From Actinocatenispora rupis (lineage in GTDB: Bacteria > Actinomycetota > Actinomycetes > Mycobacteriales > Micromonosporaceae): a DNA stretch of 64,000 nucleotides. Positions 49,883 to 59,738 of the stretch are shown one piece after another; the first letter of the stretch is position 1, and every line of letters starts with the position of its first letter. The notes under the pieces are model-generated. The model was given only the letters and a program-made list of their open reading frames with translations, ran no database searches and was not told the origin of the DNA. The position numbers were made by a program, and so were the translations under genes. Location: assembly GCF_016861975.1 (NCBI RefSeq), contig NZ_BOMB01000040.1:47575-111574 (forward strand), read 5' to 3'.

Positions 49883-52651
49883 ATGGCGGATCTCCGGCTC
49901 CTCGGTCCCGTCGAGATCCGGTCGGACGGCCGACTCCTCGACACCGGCACCGCCAAGCAACAGGCGGTGCTCGCCGTACTGCTGCTCGACGCCGACCGGC
50001 CGGTACCGGTCGACACGCTGATCGGTCGGGTCTGGGGTGACGCGCCGCCGCCGACCGCGCGCGGCACGCTCCAGGCGCACCTGAGCCGGATCCGCCGCAC
50101 CCTCACCGGAGTCGCCGACCTGGAACACCGGGCCGGGGCGTACCGGCTGCGGGTGGACCGCGACGACGTCGACCTGTACCGGGCGCGCCGGCTCGTCGCC
50201 GACTCCCGTACCGGCGGTGTCGCGGACGAACGCCGCGCCGAACTCCTGCGTACCGCGGCGGGGTCGTGGCGGGGCGAACCGCTGTCCGGGCTGGACGGCG
50301 CGTGGTTCGGCCGGATGCGGGAAACGTTGCTGCGCCAACGACTCGACATCCTCGCCGAGTGGGCCGGGGTGGCGTTGCGGCTCGGTGACGCGGGCGCCGT
50401 CGTCGACGTCCTCGGCCCGGTACACACCGACGAACCGCTGGTCGAGCCCGTCGCCGAGGCGCTGATGCGGGCGCTCGCCGCCACCGGCCGCGAAGCCGAG
50501 GCCCTCACCGTGTACGACACGTTCCGGCGCGGCCTGGCCGACGCGCTGGGCGCCGACCCGAGTACCGGGATGCAGCGGCTGTACCGCGAGATCCTCGCCG
50601 GCGACCCGGCACCGCGGCCCGCACCGCCCGCCGGCCCGCGCCCGGCGCAGCTGCCCGGCGACCTCGGCGCCCTGTTCAGCGGCCGTACCGAGCAGCTCGG
50701 GCGGCTCGACAAGGCGCTCGGTGCAGCGTCGCTGGTCGTCGTGTCCGGCGCCGCCGGCGTCGGCAAGACCAGCCTCGTCGTACGGTGGGCGCGCGGCGTC
50801 GCCGACCGCTTCCCCGACGGTCAGCTGCACACCAACCTGCTCGGCCACTCCCCCGGCCCGTCCGCCGAACCGCGCGGCGTACTCCGACGGTTCCTCACCG
50901 CGCTCGGCGTCGACGCGCGGCGCATCCCCGCCGGCCAGGACGAACTCGTCGACCTGTACCGCAGCATGCTCGCCGACCGCCGCGTCCTCGTCGTACTCGA
51001 CAACGCCCGCGACGCCGACCAGGTACGCCCGCTGCTGCCCGGCTCCGCCGCCAGCCTCGTCGTCGTCACCAGCCGCAACCAGCTGCCCGGCCTCATCGCC
51101 GCCGAGGGTGCGGTACCGCTGCCGCTCGACGAACCGAGCCACGGCGAGGCGCTCGACCTGCTGGCCCGCAGGCTCGGCGCCGAACGCGTCGCCGCCGAAC
51201 CCGCCGCCGTCGACCGCGTCGTACGGCTCTGCGACCGGCTACCGCTCGCGCTCAGCGTGTTCGCCGCCGGCGCCGCGCTGCGCCCCGAGCACCCGCTCAC
51301 CGCGCTCGCCGACGCCCTCGCCGCCACGCCCGGCCGGCTCGACGCGCTCGACCTCGGCGACGACAGTACCGACGTGCGGGCCGCCTTCTCCTGGTCGTAC
51401 GCGGCGCTCGGGGCCGACGCGCAACGCCTCTACCGGCTCGTCGGGCTGCACCCCGGCCCCGAAGTGTCGCTCGCCGCCGCGGCCGACCTCACCGGCTGGC
51501 CCGAACCCCGCACCCGCCGTGCCCTCACCGAACTCACCCGCGCCCACCTGCTCACCGAACCCGTCCCCGCCCGGTACGGCTGCCACGACCTGCTCCGCGA
51601 ACACGCCGCCGAGCTCGCCGCCGACACCGACACCCCCGCCGACCGCGACGCCGCGCTCGCCCGCCTGCTCGACGGGTACCTGCACACCGCGCACGCCGCC
51701 GCCGTCCTCCTCGACACCCACCGCGAACAGCTCGTCGCCCCGCCCGTACACCCGCGCGCCGACACCCCGGCGCCCCTCGCCGACCACGGCGCCGCGCTGA
51801 CCTGGCTGACCACCGAGTACCCGAACCTGCTCGCGGCGCTGCACCTGTGCGCCCGCCGCCACCTCGACCGGTACACCTGGCACCTCGCCTGGTGCCTCTA
51901 CCCCCTGTACTACAACCGCGGCCACTGGACCGAACAGGTCAACGCGCAACAGCTCGCCCTCGCCGCCGCGCAACGCCGCGACGACACCCACTGCGCCGCG
52001 TACAGCGAACACGCGCTGGCCGTCAGCTACCAGCGACTCGACCGCCGCGACGAGGCACTCGACCGCTTCCGCAACGCCATCGCCCTGTACGACCGGCTCG
52101 ACGACCCCGCCAGCCGCGCCCGCGTCCACTACAGCCTCGCCTGGCTGCACACCACCGACGAGGAGTACGAGCAGGCCATCGAACAGGCCCGCCTCGGCCT
52201 CCAGTACGACACCGGCACCGGACGCGGCCGCGCGCTCGAAACCATCGGCTGGGGCGAGATCCAGCTCGGCCGGCCCACCGACGCCATCGCGTCACTGACC
52301 GGCGCCGTCGACATCTACCGCGAGCAGGCCAACCGCAACGGCGAAGCCGCCGCCACCGACTCCCTCGGCGACGCGTACACCGCCGCCGGCGACCACGCCA
52401 CCGCCATCACCTGCTACCAGCGCGCCGTCGACCTCACCGCCGAACTCGGCGACCGCTACCACGAGGCGCTCTGCCGCCACAACCTCGGCATCGCCTACCA
52501 CCGCGCCGGCCGTACCGACGACGCCCGCGCCGCCCTCACCGCGTCCCTCGCCATCCTCGACGCCATCGGCCACGCCGACGCCGCCCACGTCCGCGCAACC
52601 CTCACCACCCTGGACCCCCCGGTACCGGCCGCTCAGCCGTCGTCGCCCTGA
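49883..52651 (+). CDS. AfsR/SARP-type regulator with NB-ARC and TPR domains
   Basis: 922 residues from ATG 49883 (GAAGGG upstream). OmpR-like DNA-binding domain at residues 1-95 (ADLRLLGPVEIRSDG, TARGTLQAHLSRIRR), bacterial transcriptional activation domain to about 245 (LYRARRLVADSRTGG, EPLSGLDGAWF), NB-ARC with P-loop SGAAGVGKTSLV near 287, and TPR repeats from about 680 to the end. AfsR-type proteins activate secondary metabolism or development. It is divergent from the PE-PPE gene; no biosynthetic cluster is adjacent. Confidence 0.92.
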   Translation: MADLRLLGPVEIRSDGRLLDTGTAKQQAVLAVLLLDADRPVPVDTLIGRVWGDAPPPTARGTLQAHLSRIRRTLTGVADLEHRAGAYRLRVDRDDVDLYRARRLVADSRTGGVADERRAELLRTAAGSWRGEPLSGLDGAWFGRMRETLLRQRLDILAEWAGVALRLGDAGAVVDVLGPVHTDEPLVEPVAEALMRALAATGREAEALTVYDTFRRGLADALGADPSTGMQRLYREILAGDPAPRPAPPAGPRPAQLPGDLGALFSGRTEQLGRLDKALGAASLVVVSGAAGVGKTSLVVRWARGVADRFPDGQLHTNLLGHSPGPSAEPRGVLRRFLTALGVDARRIPAGQDELVDLYRSMLADRRVLVVLDNARDADQVRPLLPGSAASLVVVTSRNQLPGLIAAEGAVPLPLDEPSHGEALDLLARRLGAERVAAEPAAVDRVVRLCDRLPLALSVFAAGAALRPEHPLTALADALAATPGRLDALDLGDDSTDVRAAFSWSYAALGADAQRLYRLVGLHPGPEVSLAAAADLTGWPEPRTRRALTELTRAHLLTEPVPARYGCHDLLREHAAELAADTDTPADRDAALARLLDGYLHTAHAAAVLLDTHREQLVAPPVHPRADTPAPLADHGAALTWLTTEYPNLLAALHLCARRHLDRYTWHLAWCLYPLYYNRGHWTEQVNAQQLALAAAQRRDDTHCAAYSEHALAVSYQRLDRRDEALDRFRNAIALYDRLDDPASRARVHYSLAWLHTTDEEYEQAIEQARLGLQYDTGTGRGRALETIGWGEIQLGRPTDAIASLTGAVDIYREQANRNGEAAATDSLGDAYTAAGDHATAITCYQRAVDLTAELGDRYHEALCRHNLGIAYHRAGRTDDARAALTASLAILDAIGHADAAHVRATLTTLDPPVPAAQPSSP

Positions 52652-53010
52652 CCGTCACCCAACGCGTCGTACTTCGTCGCCCGGCCGCGCGCGAGGTCCG
52701 CCGGGTAGCGGTGCCCGTTGCGGTCGATCTTCGCGTTCGCCTCGCGCAACAGGTCGATCCCGCACACGTCCGCCAGCCGTACGAGATACAGCAGCACGTC
52801 CGCCATCTCGTCGGCCAACGGACCGCGCAAGCCCTGCGCCAACTCGGCCGCGATCTGCTCCTCACTGAGCCACTGCAGTACGGCCGCCAGCTCCCCCGCC
52901 TCGCCGGCCACCGCCATCGCCAGGTTCTTCGGCGTATGGAACTGCTCCCAGTCCCGTTCCCGCGCGAACCGCGCCAGCCGCCCCCGCAACTCCACGATCG
53001 AATCCGCCAT
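52633..53010 (-). CDS. MazG-like nucleotide pyrophosphohydrolase
   Basis: 125 residues. The metal-binding helices GEAGELAAVLQW (ExxE) and DEMADVLLYLVRLAD (ExxD) mark an all-alpha NTP pyrophosphatase that hydrolyses non-canonical NTPs. Its stop overlaps the end of the AfsR-type gene by 19 bases, tail to tail. Confidence 0.92.
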   Translation of the reverse strand: MADSIVELRGRLARFARERDWEQFHTPKNLAMAVAGEAGELAAVLQWLSEEQIAAELAQGLRGPLADEMADVLLYLVRLADVCGIDLLREANAKIDRNGHRYPADLARGRATKYDALGDGQGDDG

Positions 53011-53469
53011 CCCCGGACGCTATGCCATCCGCAGCACCCCGTACCCGCCGGTGTCGCGTCGGGCCCGTTTGCCCGCAGCGACCCGGGAACCGTCGCGGCG
53101 ATGGCGCCTTGGTACGGATCGATAGCCTTCTCCCGGTGCTGGATAGTTGATGCCATCGCCCCGCCTCCGCTCAGCAACGGCACCTGGCGGCTTGTCAAAA
53201 TGCGGCGCGATGGTGGCGATTGGCAGTTGGCCTCCGCGCTGCGGTGTCCGAACAAGGGCGCGCATCGACGACGGGCTGACGCACGGTCTGCGCATCTGCT
53301 GTCGACGTGCTGGTCTGTCTCGTGCGACCAGGAACCGCGGCACAGCCCGGCTCGCCGTATAGGGCATCGTCAGGCTCTCGCTCATGGGGACGCACCCGGC
53401 TCCGCACATCTACTGGGTCCGGTGTCGTCATTTCCCTCGGCGTTGCCATCAGCCGCAACGTTGTAGCGC
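53011..53469. other. gene-poor region of lower G+C
   Basis: 459 bases with visibly more A and T than neighbouring genes. Open frames exist on both strands (for example 53020-53409 minus), but none has a ribosome site or recognisable protein pattern. The composition suggests imported or decayed sequence. Confidence 0.4.
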
Positions 53470-54135
53470 ATGTCTGCGCTGCCCCCTTCGCCCCCACCCG
53501 CCGGGTCGCCGAGGTGGCAGGTTGTTGTGCCGATCGTCATCGTCGTCGCCGTACTGGCCGTCGCGGTTACGACGGTGACCATCGTGGCGGCCAAGGGCCG
53601 GTCCGGAGCGCTCGGATCCCAGCAACCGTCGCGTTCTCCCGGTGAGCAGTTGCGCTATCACATCGACAAGATCAAACCCTGCTCCATGCTGCACACGGCA
53701 GACTTCCACAACCTTGGCCTGACGAAGAAGGACGCCGACGAGACGTCCGGCCGGGACAACGCGCTCTGCGCCATGGCCCTGGTATCGACCAGCAAGGCGC
53801 CGACCACCGGCAACGCGGAGTCCGGAACCGCCACGATCGCGCTCTACTGCCGTGACGACGTTGACTCGGCCCGGAGCACCTTCGACCTGCAGGTCGACCT
53901 GAAATCGTCAAACGCCACGAAGAAACGGGTCAATATCGGCGACGAGGCGACCGAGATCCTCATCGACCGAGATCAGGTTCCCCTCCGGGAAGTGATCGTC
54001 GCCCGCTATCAGAACCTCGTCATCGCAGTTACCCTGTCGCTTTCTGGATACAAGTACACACCAACCTGGGACACGTTCGAGCCGCCCACCACCACGATTC
54101 TTCGGCGAACCATCGCCGCTGTACCGAGATCCTGA
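53470..54135 (+). CDS. membrane-anchored hypothetical protein
   Basis: 221 residues. Proline-rich start, one helix (VVVPIVIVVAVLAVAVTTVTIV), then an external domain with three cysteines (IKPCSML, NALCAMA, ALYCRDD) that resembles DUF3558-like exported domains. Codon use is less G+C-biased than elsewhere (many A/T third positions), consistent with horizontal gain of 53011-54413. Confidence 0.75.
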   Translation: MSALPPSPPPAGSPRWQVVVPIVIVVAVLAVAVTTVTIVAAKGRSGALGSQQPSRSPGEQLRYHIDKIKPCSMLHTADFHNLGLTKKDADETSGRDNALCAMALVSTSKAPTTGNAESGTATIALYCRDDVDSARSTFDLQVDLKSSNATKKRVNIGDEATEILIDRDQVPLREVIVARYQNLVIAVTLSLSGYKYTPTWDTFEPPTTTILRRTIAAVPRS

Positions 54136-54413
54136 ACGGCGACAAGCCGGGGAAGCCCTCCGTCGTCGATGTCATCACGGACTCCTCAGGGTGTTGCCCA
54201 GGGTCAGGCTTGGGTGTTGCGCCCTACCAACTGGCGGTGCCGGCGCGCATCGGAGCACGACGGTGGCAGCGGCTCCCAAACGTCGATGCCGTTACGAGAC
54301 ACCGAAACCGGCGTCGCGTCGGATGCCGCGAATGCCGACGGCAGAAGGTGTCGATGCGGCAGCGCCACCGCGGAGTCAGCTGCCGGTTGCGCGCGCCGTA
54401 AGGGGTGCGCCTG
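54136..54413. other. intergenic region without supported gene
   Basis: 278 bases of lower-G+C sequence between the anchored protein and the DUF2075 gene. Short frames are present on both strands, none convincing. Confidence 0.35.
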
Positions 54414-56306
54414 TCACCGGCGCTCGTCCGGAGTCGTGCGGTGGGTGAGGGCGGTGAGGAACTCGCGGGTTTCGGCGTCGGTGGCGTAGAGGACGGTTCC
54501 GCGCATGCCGCGGGTGAGCAGGACCTTGTAGACGTTGCGTACCAGGCGGTCGAAGTCGGCGTCGGTCGCCTTCCTCCCGCGCAGCGACGGGTCCTTGTTG
54601 TACTCGCGGCGTACGACGAGGTGGCCGTCGCGGGCGACGATGTCGGGGCCGAGGATGACGCCGGACCAGTCGTACTCGAAACCCTGTGCGGTGTAGACGC
54701 AGCCGACCTGGCCGATGCCGCGGGGGTCGGTGGCCCAGAAGGCGCTGGCGGGCGCGTCGCCGACGGAACGGTCACCGCGCAGGTTCCACGGCCGGTTCCA
54801 GTCGCCGATCGTCACGTCGCCGACGAGGCTGCCGTCCTCGCGCGGGTCGCTCCACGGCCAGCAGTACCCGGCGGACATGCGGGCGGTGCCGCCGGTCTTC
54901 TCCTGCTTGGCCCGGAGCATCTCCTCCAGCACCCACGGTGTCCCGGCGACCTGGAGTTCGAACCGGTCGTCGCCGGGCCAGCGCTGCGGTCCGCGGTCGG
55001 ACAGGTCGAGCAGGTCGAGTACCCAGTCCTCGTAGGCGCGGCTGCCACCGCACCGGAACTGCTCGCGCAGGTGTACGACCTCGACGTCGAGCCCGCGCTG
55101 CGCGGCGTGCTCGTGGATGGTGTCGACGGTGCCGGTCTCGTCGGGCTTCACGACCTGGTGCTCGTCGAGCAGGAACACGGGTACCCGGGCGGCGGAGATC
55201 AGCTCGTCGACCTGCGGCCGGTCACCGTCGCGCATCTCCTTGCGGGTGAAGCGGTTCACCGAGGTACGCCGGATGCGGTGCGCCTCGTCGCAGATCACCA
55301 CGTCGAGGTCGTTGGGCGTGGCGGCCATGAAGCTGTTGAAGTACTTGAACAGCGACTTGAGGCGGCTGGAGCCGCGGCCGGCGTACTGGCGGAGGGTTTG
55401 CGTGAAGGAGCGGGAACCGGTGGCGTGCACGGCGGGGTAGCCGTGCCGGGCGAGTTCGCCGAGCAGGGACAGTGCGATGGCGCTCTTGCCGGAGCCGGGG
55501 CCGCCAGTGACGATGACCGCGGTCTTGTGGTCGGACCGCCGAGCCCGGACCACCGCGTGTCGCACCACCTCGTACGCGAGGCGCTGCTCGTCGAGCAGTA
55601 CGAACTGCTCGCGTTCCTTGATCTCGGCCGCGGCGAGCGCCATCAGGTTCTTGCTGGGGCGTACGGCGCTGGACCGCAGCCGGTTCGCCGCCCCGGCGCC
55701 GGATTCGGGCGCCAGCCGGGACTTCAGGTAGTCGAGGAACTCGTTGCGCCGCTGGCGGGTGTACAGCCGGCTCCACTCGTCGGGCTTGAGATCGAACAGG
55801 TCCGTGACGTCGAGATCGGCGGCGTTGTGCAGGTACGCCGCACCGCCGAGGCTGCGGTCGTGCTGCGCGAGAGCGCCCAGGAAGTCGGCCGCGTACTCGC
55901 AGTACCCGCGGACCTGCAGGCCGGGGTGCAGCTTCGGCCCACCGGGCACGTTGTCCACGAGTACCAGGCGGGGGTCCTCCTCCCACAGCTCGGCGCGCGA
56001 CCACTGCTTGAGTTCGACGATGACGAAGCTGTCCTGGCCGGTGGTCGGGTCGACGCCGGCCAGGACCACGTCGGCGCGCTTGCTGGTCAGCGGCAGCTGG
56101 TACTCGATGAGGACCTCGACGTCGCCGAGACCGGCGTCGAGCAGGTCGTGGGCGAGGATCGGCAGGCTCTTCTCCCACGACCGGAACTCGGCCCTGGACG
56201 GCGTCTGCCATGTCTGGTGCATGATCTGGTCGGCGATGCGGGTCGCCAACGTGCCCTGCCTGGCCAGTTCGACAACAGCGGACGCGGAGCCGGTGAACGC
56301 CGACAA
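54414..56306 (-). CDS. PD-(D/E)XK nuclease - DUF2075 helicase fusion
   Basis: 630 residues from TTG 56306. The N-terminal nuclease has KRADVVLAGVD (Asp79) and VIVELKQWS (Glu98-x-Lys100). The DUF2075 P-loop ATPase/helicase follows: Walker A GGPGSGKS (Lys274), Walker B VVICDEAHRIRR (Asp340-Glu341), and late motifs FRCGGSRAYEDWV, VGCVYTAQGFEYD and VLLTRGMRGTVLYA. Proteins of this build occur as solitary genes, some in anti-phage contexts; the role here is unproven. Flanked on one side by lower-G+C sequence. Confidence 0.87.
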   Translation of the reverse strand: MSAFTGSASAVVELARQGTLATRIADQIMHQTWQTPSRAEFRSWEKSLPILAHDLLDAGLGDVEVLIEYQLPLTSKRADVVLAGVDPTTGQDSFVIVELKQWSRAELWEEDPRLVLVDNVPGGPKLHPGLQVRGYCEYAADFLGALAQHDRSLGGAAYLHNAADLDVTDLFDLKPDEWSRLYTRQRRNEFLDYLKSRLAPESGAGAANRLRSSAVRPSKNLMALAAAEIKEREQFVLLDEQRLAYEVVRHAVVRARRSDHKTAVIVTGGPGSGKSAIALSLLGELARHGYPAVHATGSRSFTQTLRQYAGRGSSRLKSLFKYFNSFMAATPNDLDVVICDEAHRIRRTSVNRFTRKEMRDGDRPQVDELISAARVPVFLLDEHQVVKPDETGTVDTIHEHAAQRGLDVEVVHLREQFRCGGSRAYEDWVLDLLDLSDRGPQRWPGDDRFELQVAGTPWVLEEMLRAKQEKTGGTARMSAGYCWPWSDPREDGSLVGDVTIGDWNRPWNLRGDRSVGDAPASAFWATDPRGIGQVGCVYTAQGFEYDWSGVILGPDIVARDGHLVVRREYNKDPSLRGRKATDADFDRLVRNVYKVLLTRGMRGTVLYATDAETREFLTALTHRTTPDERR

Positions 56307-56685
56307 GGAAACAACCCCCGGGCAGCACGAAGTACTCGTGCGGTGGGGGCATGTCCCGGTTCGGAAGCCCGTCGTTCCGCTCTGACGCCGTCACTGTATC
56401 GACCGGGTGGGACACCACGCGTTCACGGCGGGACGGGGCAGAACTCGCAGAGGCGGCGGTATCGCCGGCGTCGGAAGCCGGGCGAATGGTTGGGGCCGGG
56501 GAGAGAAAGGGGCCGGAGCGGGCGGGACACGCGGCGGCCTTCTCGGGTCATTGTATCGGGCGGCCGGGGGCGTACGGGGTGTTGCGGTGGGGAAAGTGAG
56601 GGAATCGGCGATGCGTGGGAGTCGGGGTGGTGGGCGCGTTAGGTTGGGCGGTCGGTTGAGTGGTTCGCGGGGTTAGGCGGCTGGT
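56307..56685. other. divergent intergenic region
   Basis: 379 bases between the DUF2075 gene and helD. G-rich on the top strand toward helD; TAGGTT (56640-56645) and TTAGGC (56673-56678) are possible -10 boxes. I looked for the rifamycin-associated element inverted repeat and did not find it. No gene supported. Confidence 0.45.
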
Positions 56686-59106
56686 GTGGCGGACGGCGGG
56701 GCAGGGCAGGTACTCCGGGCCGGTGTCGGGGAGCTGGGGGAGGTCGAGCGCGAGCAGGCGTACGTGACGCGGCTGTACGCGAAGCTCGACGCGATGCGGG
56801 CGACGGCGGGCGAGCATCTGGCGGAGGCGTTGCGGGCCAGCGGGGGTACGCCGGGGGCCAGGTCGGAGCGCGAGTCGGTGGTGTCCCGGGCGCGCGAGCA
56901 GGTGGCCGGGCTGGACGCGGTGGAGCAGGGCCTGTGTTTCGGCCGCCTCGACTTCACCGACGACACCGCGCAGGGCACCGGCCCGGAGCGGCAGGCCGAG
57001 GGGCCGCGGTACGTGGGGCGGATCGGGATCTTCGACGAGGACGACGACTACGAGCCGCTGCTGGTGGACTGGCGGGCGCCGGCGGCGCGGGCGTTCTACC
57101 TGGCGACGGCGGCGTCACCGCAGGGCGTACGGCGTCGGCGGCACATCACGACGCGGGGCCGTACGGTCGTCGGGGTCTCGGACGAGGTGCTGGATCTCGA
57201 CGAGGCGGACGGCGCGCCGAACCGGGACGGGCTGACGGGTGAGGCGACGCTGCTGGCGGCGCTGACCCGGAGCCGTACGGGGCGGATGCGCGACATCGTG
57301 GACACCATCCAGGCCGAGCAGGACCGGGTGATCCGTTCCGATCTGGCCGGGGTACTGGTCGTGCAGGGCGGCCCGGGTACGGGGAAGACGGCGGTGGCGC
57401 TGCACCGCGCGGCGTACCTGCTGTACACGTACCGGGAGCAGTTGTCGCGGCAGGGTGTGCTGCTGGTGGGGCCGCACGCGACGTTCCTGGCGTACATCGG
57501 GCACGTGTTGCCGGCGCTGGCGGAGACGGGTGTGCTGCCGCGGACGGTGGGCCAGCTGTACCCGGGGATCGACGCGCGGCGCGCCGAGTCGGCGGCGACG
57601 GGCGAGGTCAAGGGTTCGCTGGCGATGGTGGACGTGGTGCGCGCGGCGGTCGCGGACCGGCAGCGGGTGCCGGACGGGCCGGTCGAGGTGGAGATCGCCG
57701 ACACACACGCGGGTTTCGGGTTCCAGCGCGACACGGTCGTCCTGGAGCCGGAGGTGATCGAGCGGGCGCGGGACCGCGCGCGGCGTACGACGCGGCCGCA
57801 CAACCTGGCGCGGCCGGTGTTCGTGGCGGAGGTCGTGGACGCGCTGGGGTGGCAGGTCGCGCAGCGGCTCGGCGCGGATCCGTACGCGGACCAGGCACTG
57901 GGCGGCAACGACGCGCCCGGTGAGGGCGCGCTGCTGCTGGACGAGGCGGACGTGGCGGAGATCCGCCGCGAGCTGGCCACGGACCAGGCGCTGCTCGCGG
58001 CACTCGACGACCTGTGGCCGGTACTCACGCCCCAGCGCCTGCTCGCCGACCTGTACGCGTCGGACGAGCGGATGGCCGCCGCCGGGCTCGACGCCGACCG
58101 GATCGCGTTGCTGCGGCGGCCGGCGGGCAGCGGCTGGGCGCCGGCGGACGTACCGCTGCTGGACGAGGCGGCGGAGTTGCTGGGCGAGGACGACTCCGCC
58201 CGGCAGGCCCGGCTGGAGCGCGCGCGCCGGCGGCAGATCGCGTACGCGCAGGGGGTTCTGGACATCACCGCCGGGTCGGCGTCGCAGGAGTTCGAGGACG
58301 AGGAGTCGGAGATCCTGGAGGTCGGCGACCTGCTCGACGCGTCGCACCTGGCCGACCGGCAGGAGTACGCGGAGCATCTGACGGCGGCGGAGCGCGCCGC
58401 GGCCGACCGGGAGTGGACGTTCGGGCACGTCATCGTGGACGAGGCGCAGGACCTGTCGCCGATGGCGTGGCGGCTGCTGATGCGCCGCTGCCCGACCCGT
58501 TCGATGACGGTGGTCGGCGACGTGGCGCAGACCGGCGACCTGTCCGGCACCGGCGCCTGGTCCGACGTCTTCGACCGGTACGCCGCGGACCGGTGGCGCC
58601 TCACCGAGCTGCGTACCAGCTATCGCACCCCGGCCGAGATCCTGTCGGTCGCGGCCCGGCTGCTCACCCACATCGACCCGTCGCTCGCCGCTCCGCTGGC
58701 CGTCCGCGAGACCGGGGTACCGCCGGCGATCGTCGCCGCCGCGCCGGACGGGCTGGCCGACTCGGTGATCGAGACGGTGCGCGCGGCGGTGGCCGAGGTG
58801 GGTGACGGGCGGGTCGGCGTCATCGTCCCCGCCGGATCCGCCGGCACCCTGGGCGGTACGGTCGCCGCCGCGGTGCCGGGCGCCGCGTTCGGCGACGACC
58901 CCGACCTGGAACGTACGGTCGCGGTGCTGACGGCACGGCAGGCCAAGGGGCTGGAGTTCGACACGGTGGTGGTGGTCGAGCCGGGCAGCATCGTCGCGGA
59001 GTCGCCCCGCGGCCACAGCGATCTGTACGTGGCGCTCACCCGTACCACGAACACGCTGACGATCGTCCACAGTGGACACCTACCGGTGGAGCTGGCGACC
59101 GCCTGA
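56686..59106 (+). CDS. helD: HelD-like RNA polymerase-recycling helicase
   Basis: 806 residues from GTG 56686. An N-terminal coiled-coil arm (VEREQAYVTRLYAKLDAMRA) precedes a RYVGRIGIFDEDDDYEPLLVDWRAP segment diagnostic of HelD/HelR. Walker A QGGPGTGKTAVALHRAAYLLY (near residue 228), motif II IVDEAQDLSPMAW (near 583), motif III VGDVAQTGD, and TARQAKGLEFDTVVVVEP late motifs. Actinobacterial HelD frees stalled RNA polymerase and some homologues (HelR) raise rifamycin tolerance. It carries the palindrome at 59065 close to its end. Confidence 0.93.
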   Translation: MADGGAGQVLRAGVGELGEVEREQAYVTRLYAKLDAMRATAGEHLAEALRASGGTPGARSERESVVSRAREQVAGLDAVEQGLCFGRLDFTDDTAQGTGPERQAEGPRYVGRIGIFDEDDDYEPLLVDWRAPAARAFYLATAASPQGVRRRRHITTRGRTVVGVSDEVLDLDEADGAPNRDGLTGEATLLAALTRSRTGRMRDIVDTIQAEQDRVIRSDLAGVLVVQGGPGTGKTAVALHRAAYLLYTYREQLSRQGVLLVGPHATFLAYIGHVLPALAETGVLPRTVGQLYPGIDARRAESAATGEVKGSLAMVDVVRAAVADRQRVPDGPVEVEIADTHAGFGFQRDTVVLEPEVIERARDRARRTTRPHNLARPVFVAEVVDALGWQVAQRLGADPYADQALGGNDAPGEGALLLDEADVAEIRRELATDQALLAALDDLWPVLTPQRLLADLYASDERMAAAGLDADRIALLRRPAGSGWAPADVPLLDEAAELLGEDDSARQARLERARRRQIAYAQGVLDITAGSASQEFEDEESEILEVGDLLDASHLADRQEYAEHLTAAERAAADREWTFGHVIVDEAQDLSPMAWRLLMRRCPTRSMTVVGDVAQTGDLSGTGAWSDVFDRYAADRWRLTELRTSYRTPAEILSVAARLLTHIDPSLAAPLAVRETGVPPAIVAAAPDGLADSVIETVRAAVAEVGDGRVGVIVPAGSAGTLGGTVAAAVPGAAFGDDPDLERTVAVLTARQAKGLEFDTVVVVEPGSIVAESPRGHSDLYVALTRTTNTLTIVHSGHLPVELATA
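59065..59077. repeat. GTCCACAGTGGAC palindrome (in helD)
   Basis: Perfect copy near the 3' end of the gene, here in a different frame (encodes V-H-S-G-H). Confidence 0.9.
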
Positions 59107-59239
59107 CCGCGGGCCGGGGCGGTCCGACGCTCGTACGAGGGGGTGCGCACCTTCGTACCGGGGAGTCGACCGCTCCGGCGAGCGGCATCCGGCCGAACGG
59201 AGGGTGTCCCGGCGAGCGCTCGGGGTAACACTCGGCAGG

Positions 59240-59665
59240 GTGAACGGTGTCCTGATTCAGCTCAGTTTCCTGTTCTCCAAGCTGATGTACTGGATGATCG
59301 TGTTGCCCGTGCGGGCGCTCGCCGGCCTGTTCGGTGCCGCGGGACGAACGGGTCGCCCCCGGCCACAGGGTCACACGCATCATCGGAGCAGCCGGCCGGC
59401 CACGCGGCAGTCGCGGCGCTGGTCGCGTACCGAGGTGTGGCGGTTCTACCGGGCGGAACTGGAACGCTACGTGGGCTTCGTACGCTACGAACGGCTGTAT
59501 CCGCAGTGGCACAACACTTTCCCGCACGTGCCGCGACCGCACCCGCCGGTACGCCCGGTGTTGCAGCCGATGCCGTGGTCGCGGTTCAACCACGAGATCG
59601 CGGCGATGGAGGCCGAGGCGTACGGGGGGCCGCAGCTCACCCGGGCCCTGCCGCGACACCGCTAG
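59240..59665 (+). CDS. hypothetical protein with N-terminal membrane helix
   Basis: 141 residues from GTG 59240. An N-terminal hydrophobic segment (VLIQLSFLFSKLMYWMIVLP) precedes a basic linker and an aromatic-rich domain (WRFYRAELERYVGFVRYERLYPQW). TAACACT ends 7 bases before the start, compatible with a leaderless mRNA. Family unknown. Confidence 0.65.
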   Translation: MNGVLIQLSFLFSKLMYWMIVLPVRALAGLFGAAGRTGRPRPQGHTHHRSSRPATRQSRRWSRTEVWRFYRAELERYVGFVRYERLYPQWHNTFPHVPRPHPPVRPVLQPMPWSRFNHEIAAMEAEAYGGPQLTRALPRHR

Positions 59666-59699
59666 GGCGCCGCGCGAGGCGGCGACCCGGCCGAGGCTC

Positions 59700-59736
59700 G
59701 GGCGCGGATCGGTTCCGTACCAACCGATCCGCGCCC
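59700..59736. terminator. perfect 15-bp bidirectional terminator
   Basis: GGGCGCGGATCGGTT (59700-59714) and its exact reverse complement (59722-59736) flank CCGTACC, between two convergent stops. Confidence 0.9.
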
Positions 59737-59738
59737 GT

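Noticed and set aside
53020..53409. Minus-strand open frame of 129 codons in the lower-G+C gap
   Set aside because: No ribosome site, no plausible -10 box, and the product is basic and low in hydrophobics without any domain.
56307..56685. Possible rifamycin-associated element in front of helD
   Set aside because: The expected inverted repeat (GGGGCTTGC...) was not found; a HelR-like rifamycin response is therefore not supported.
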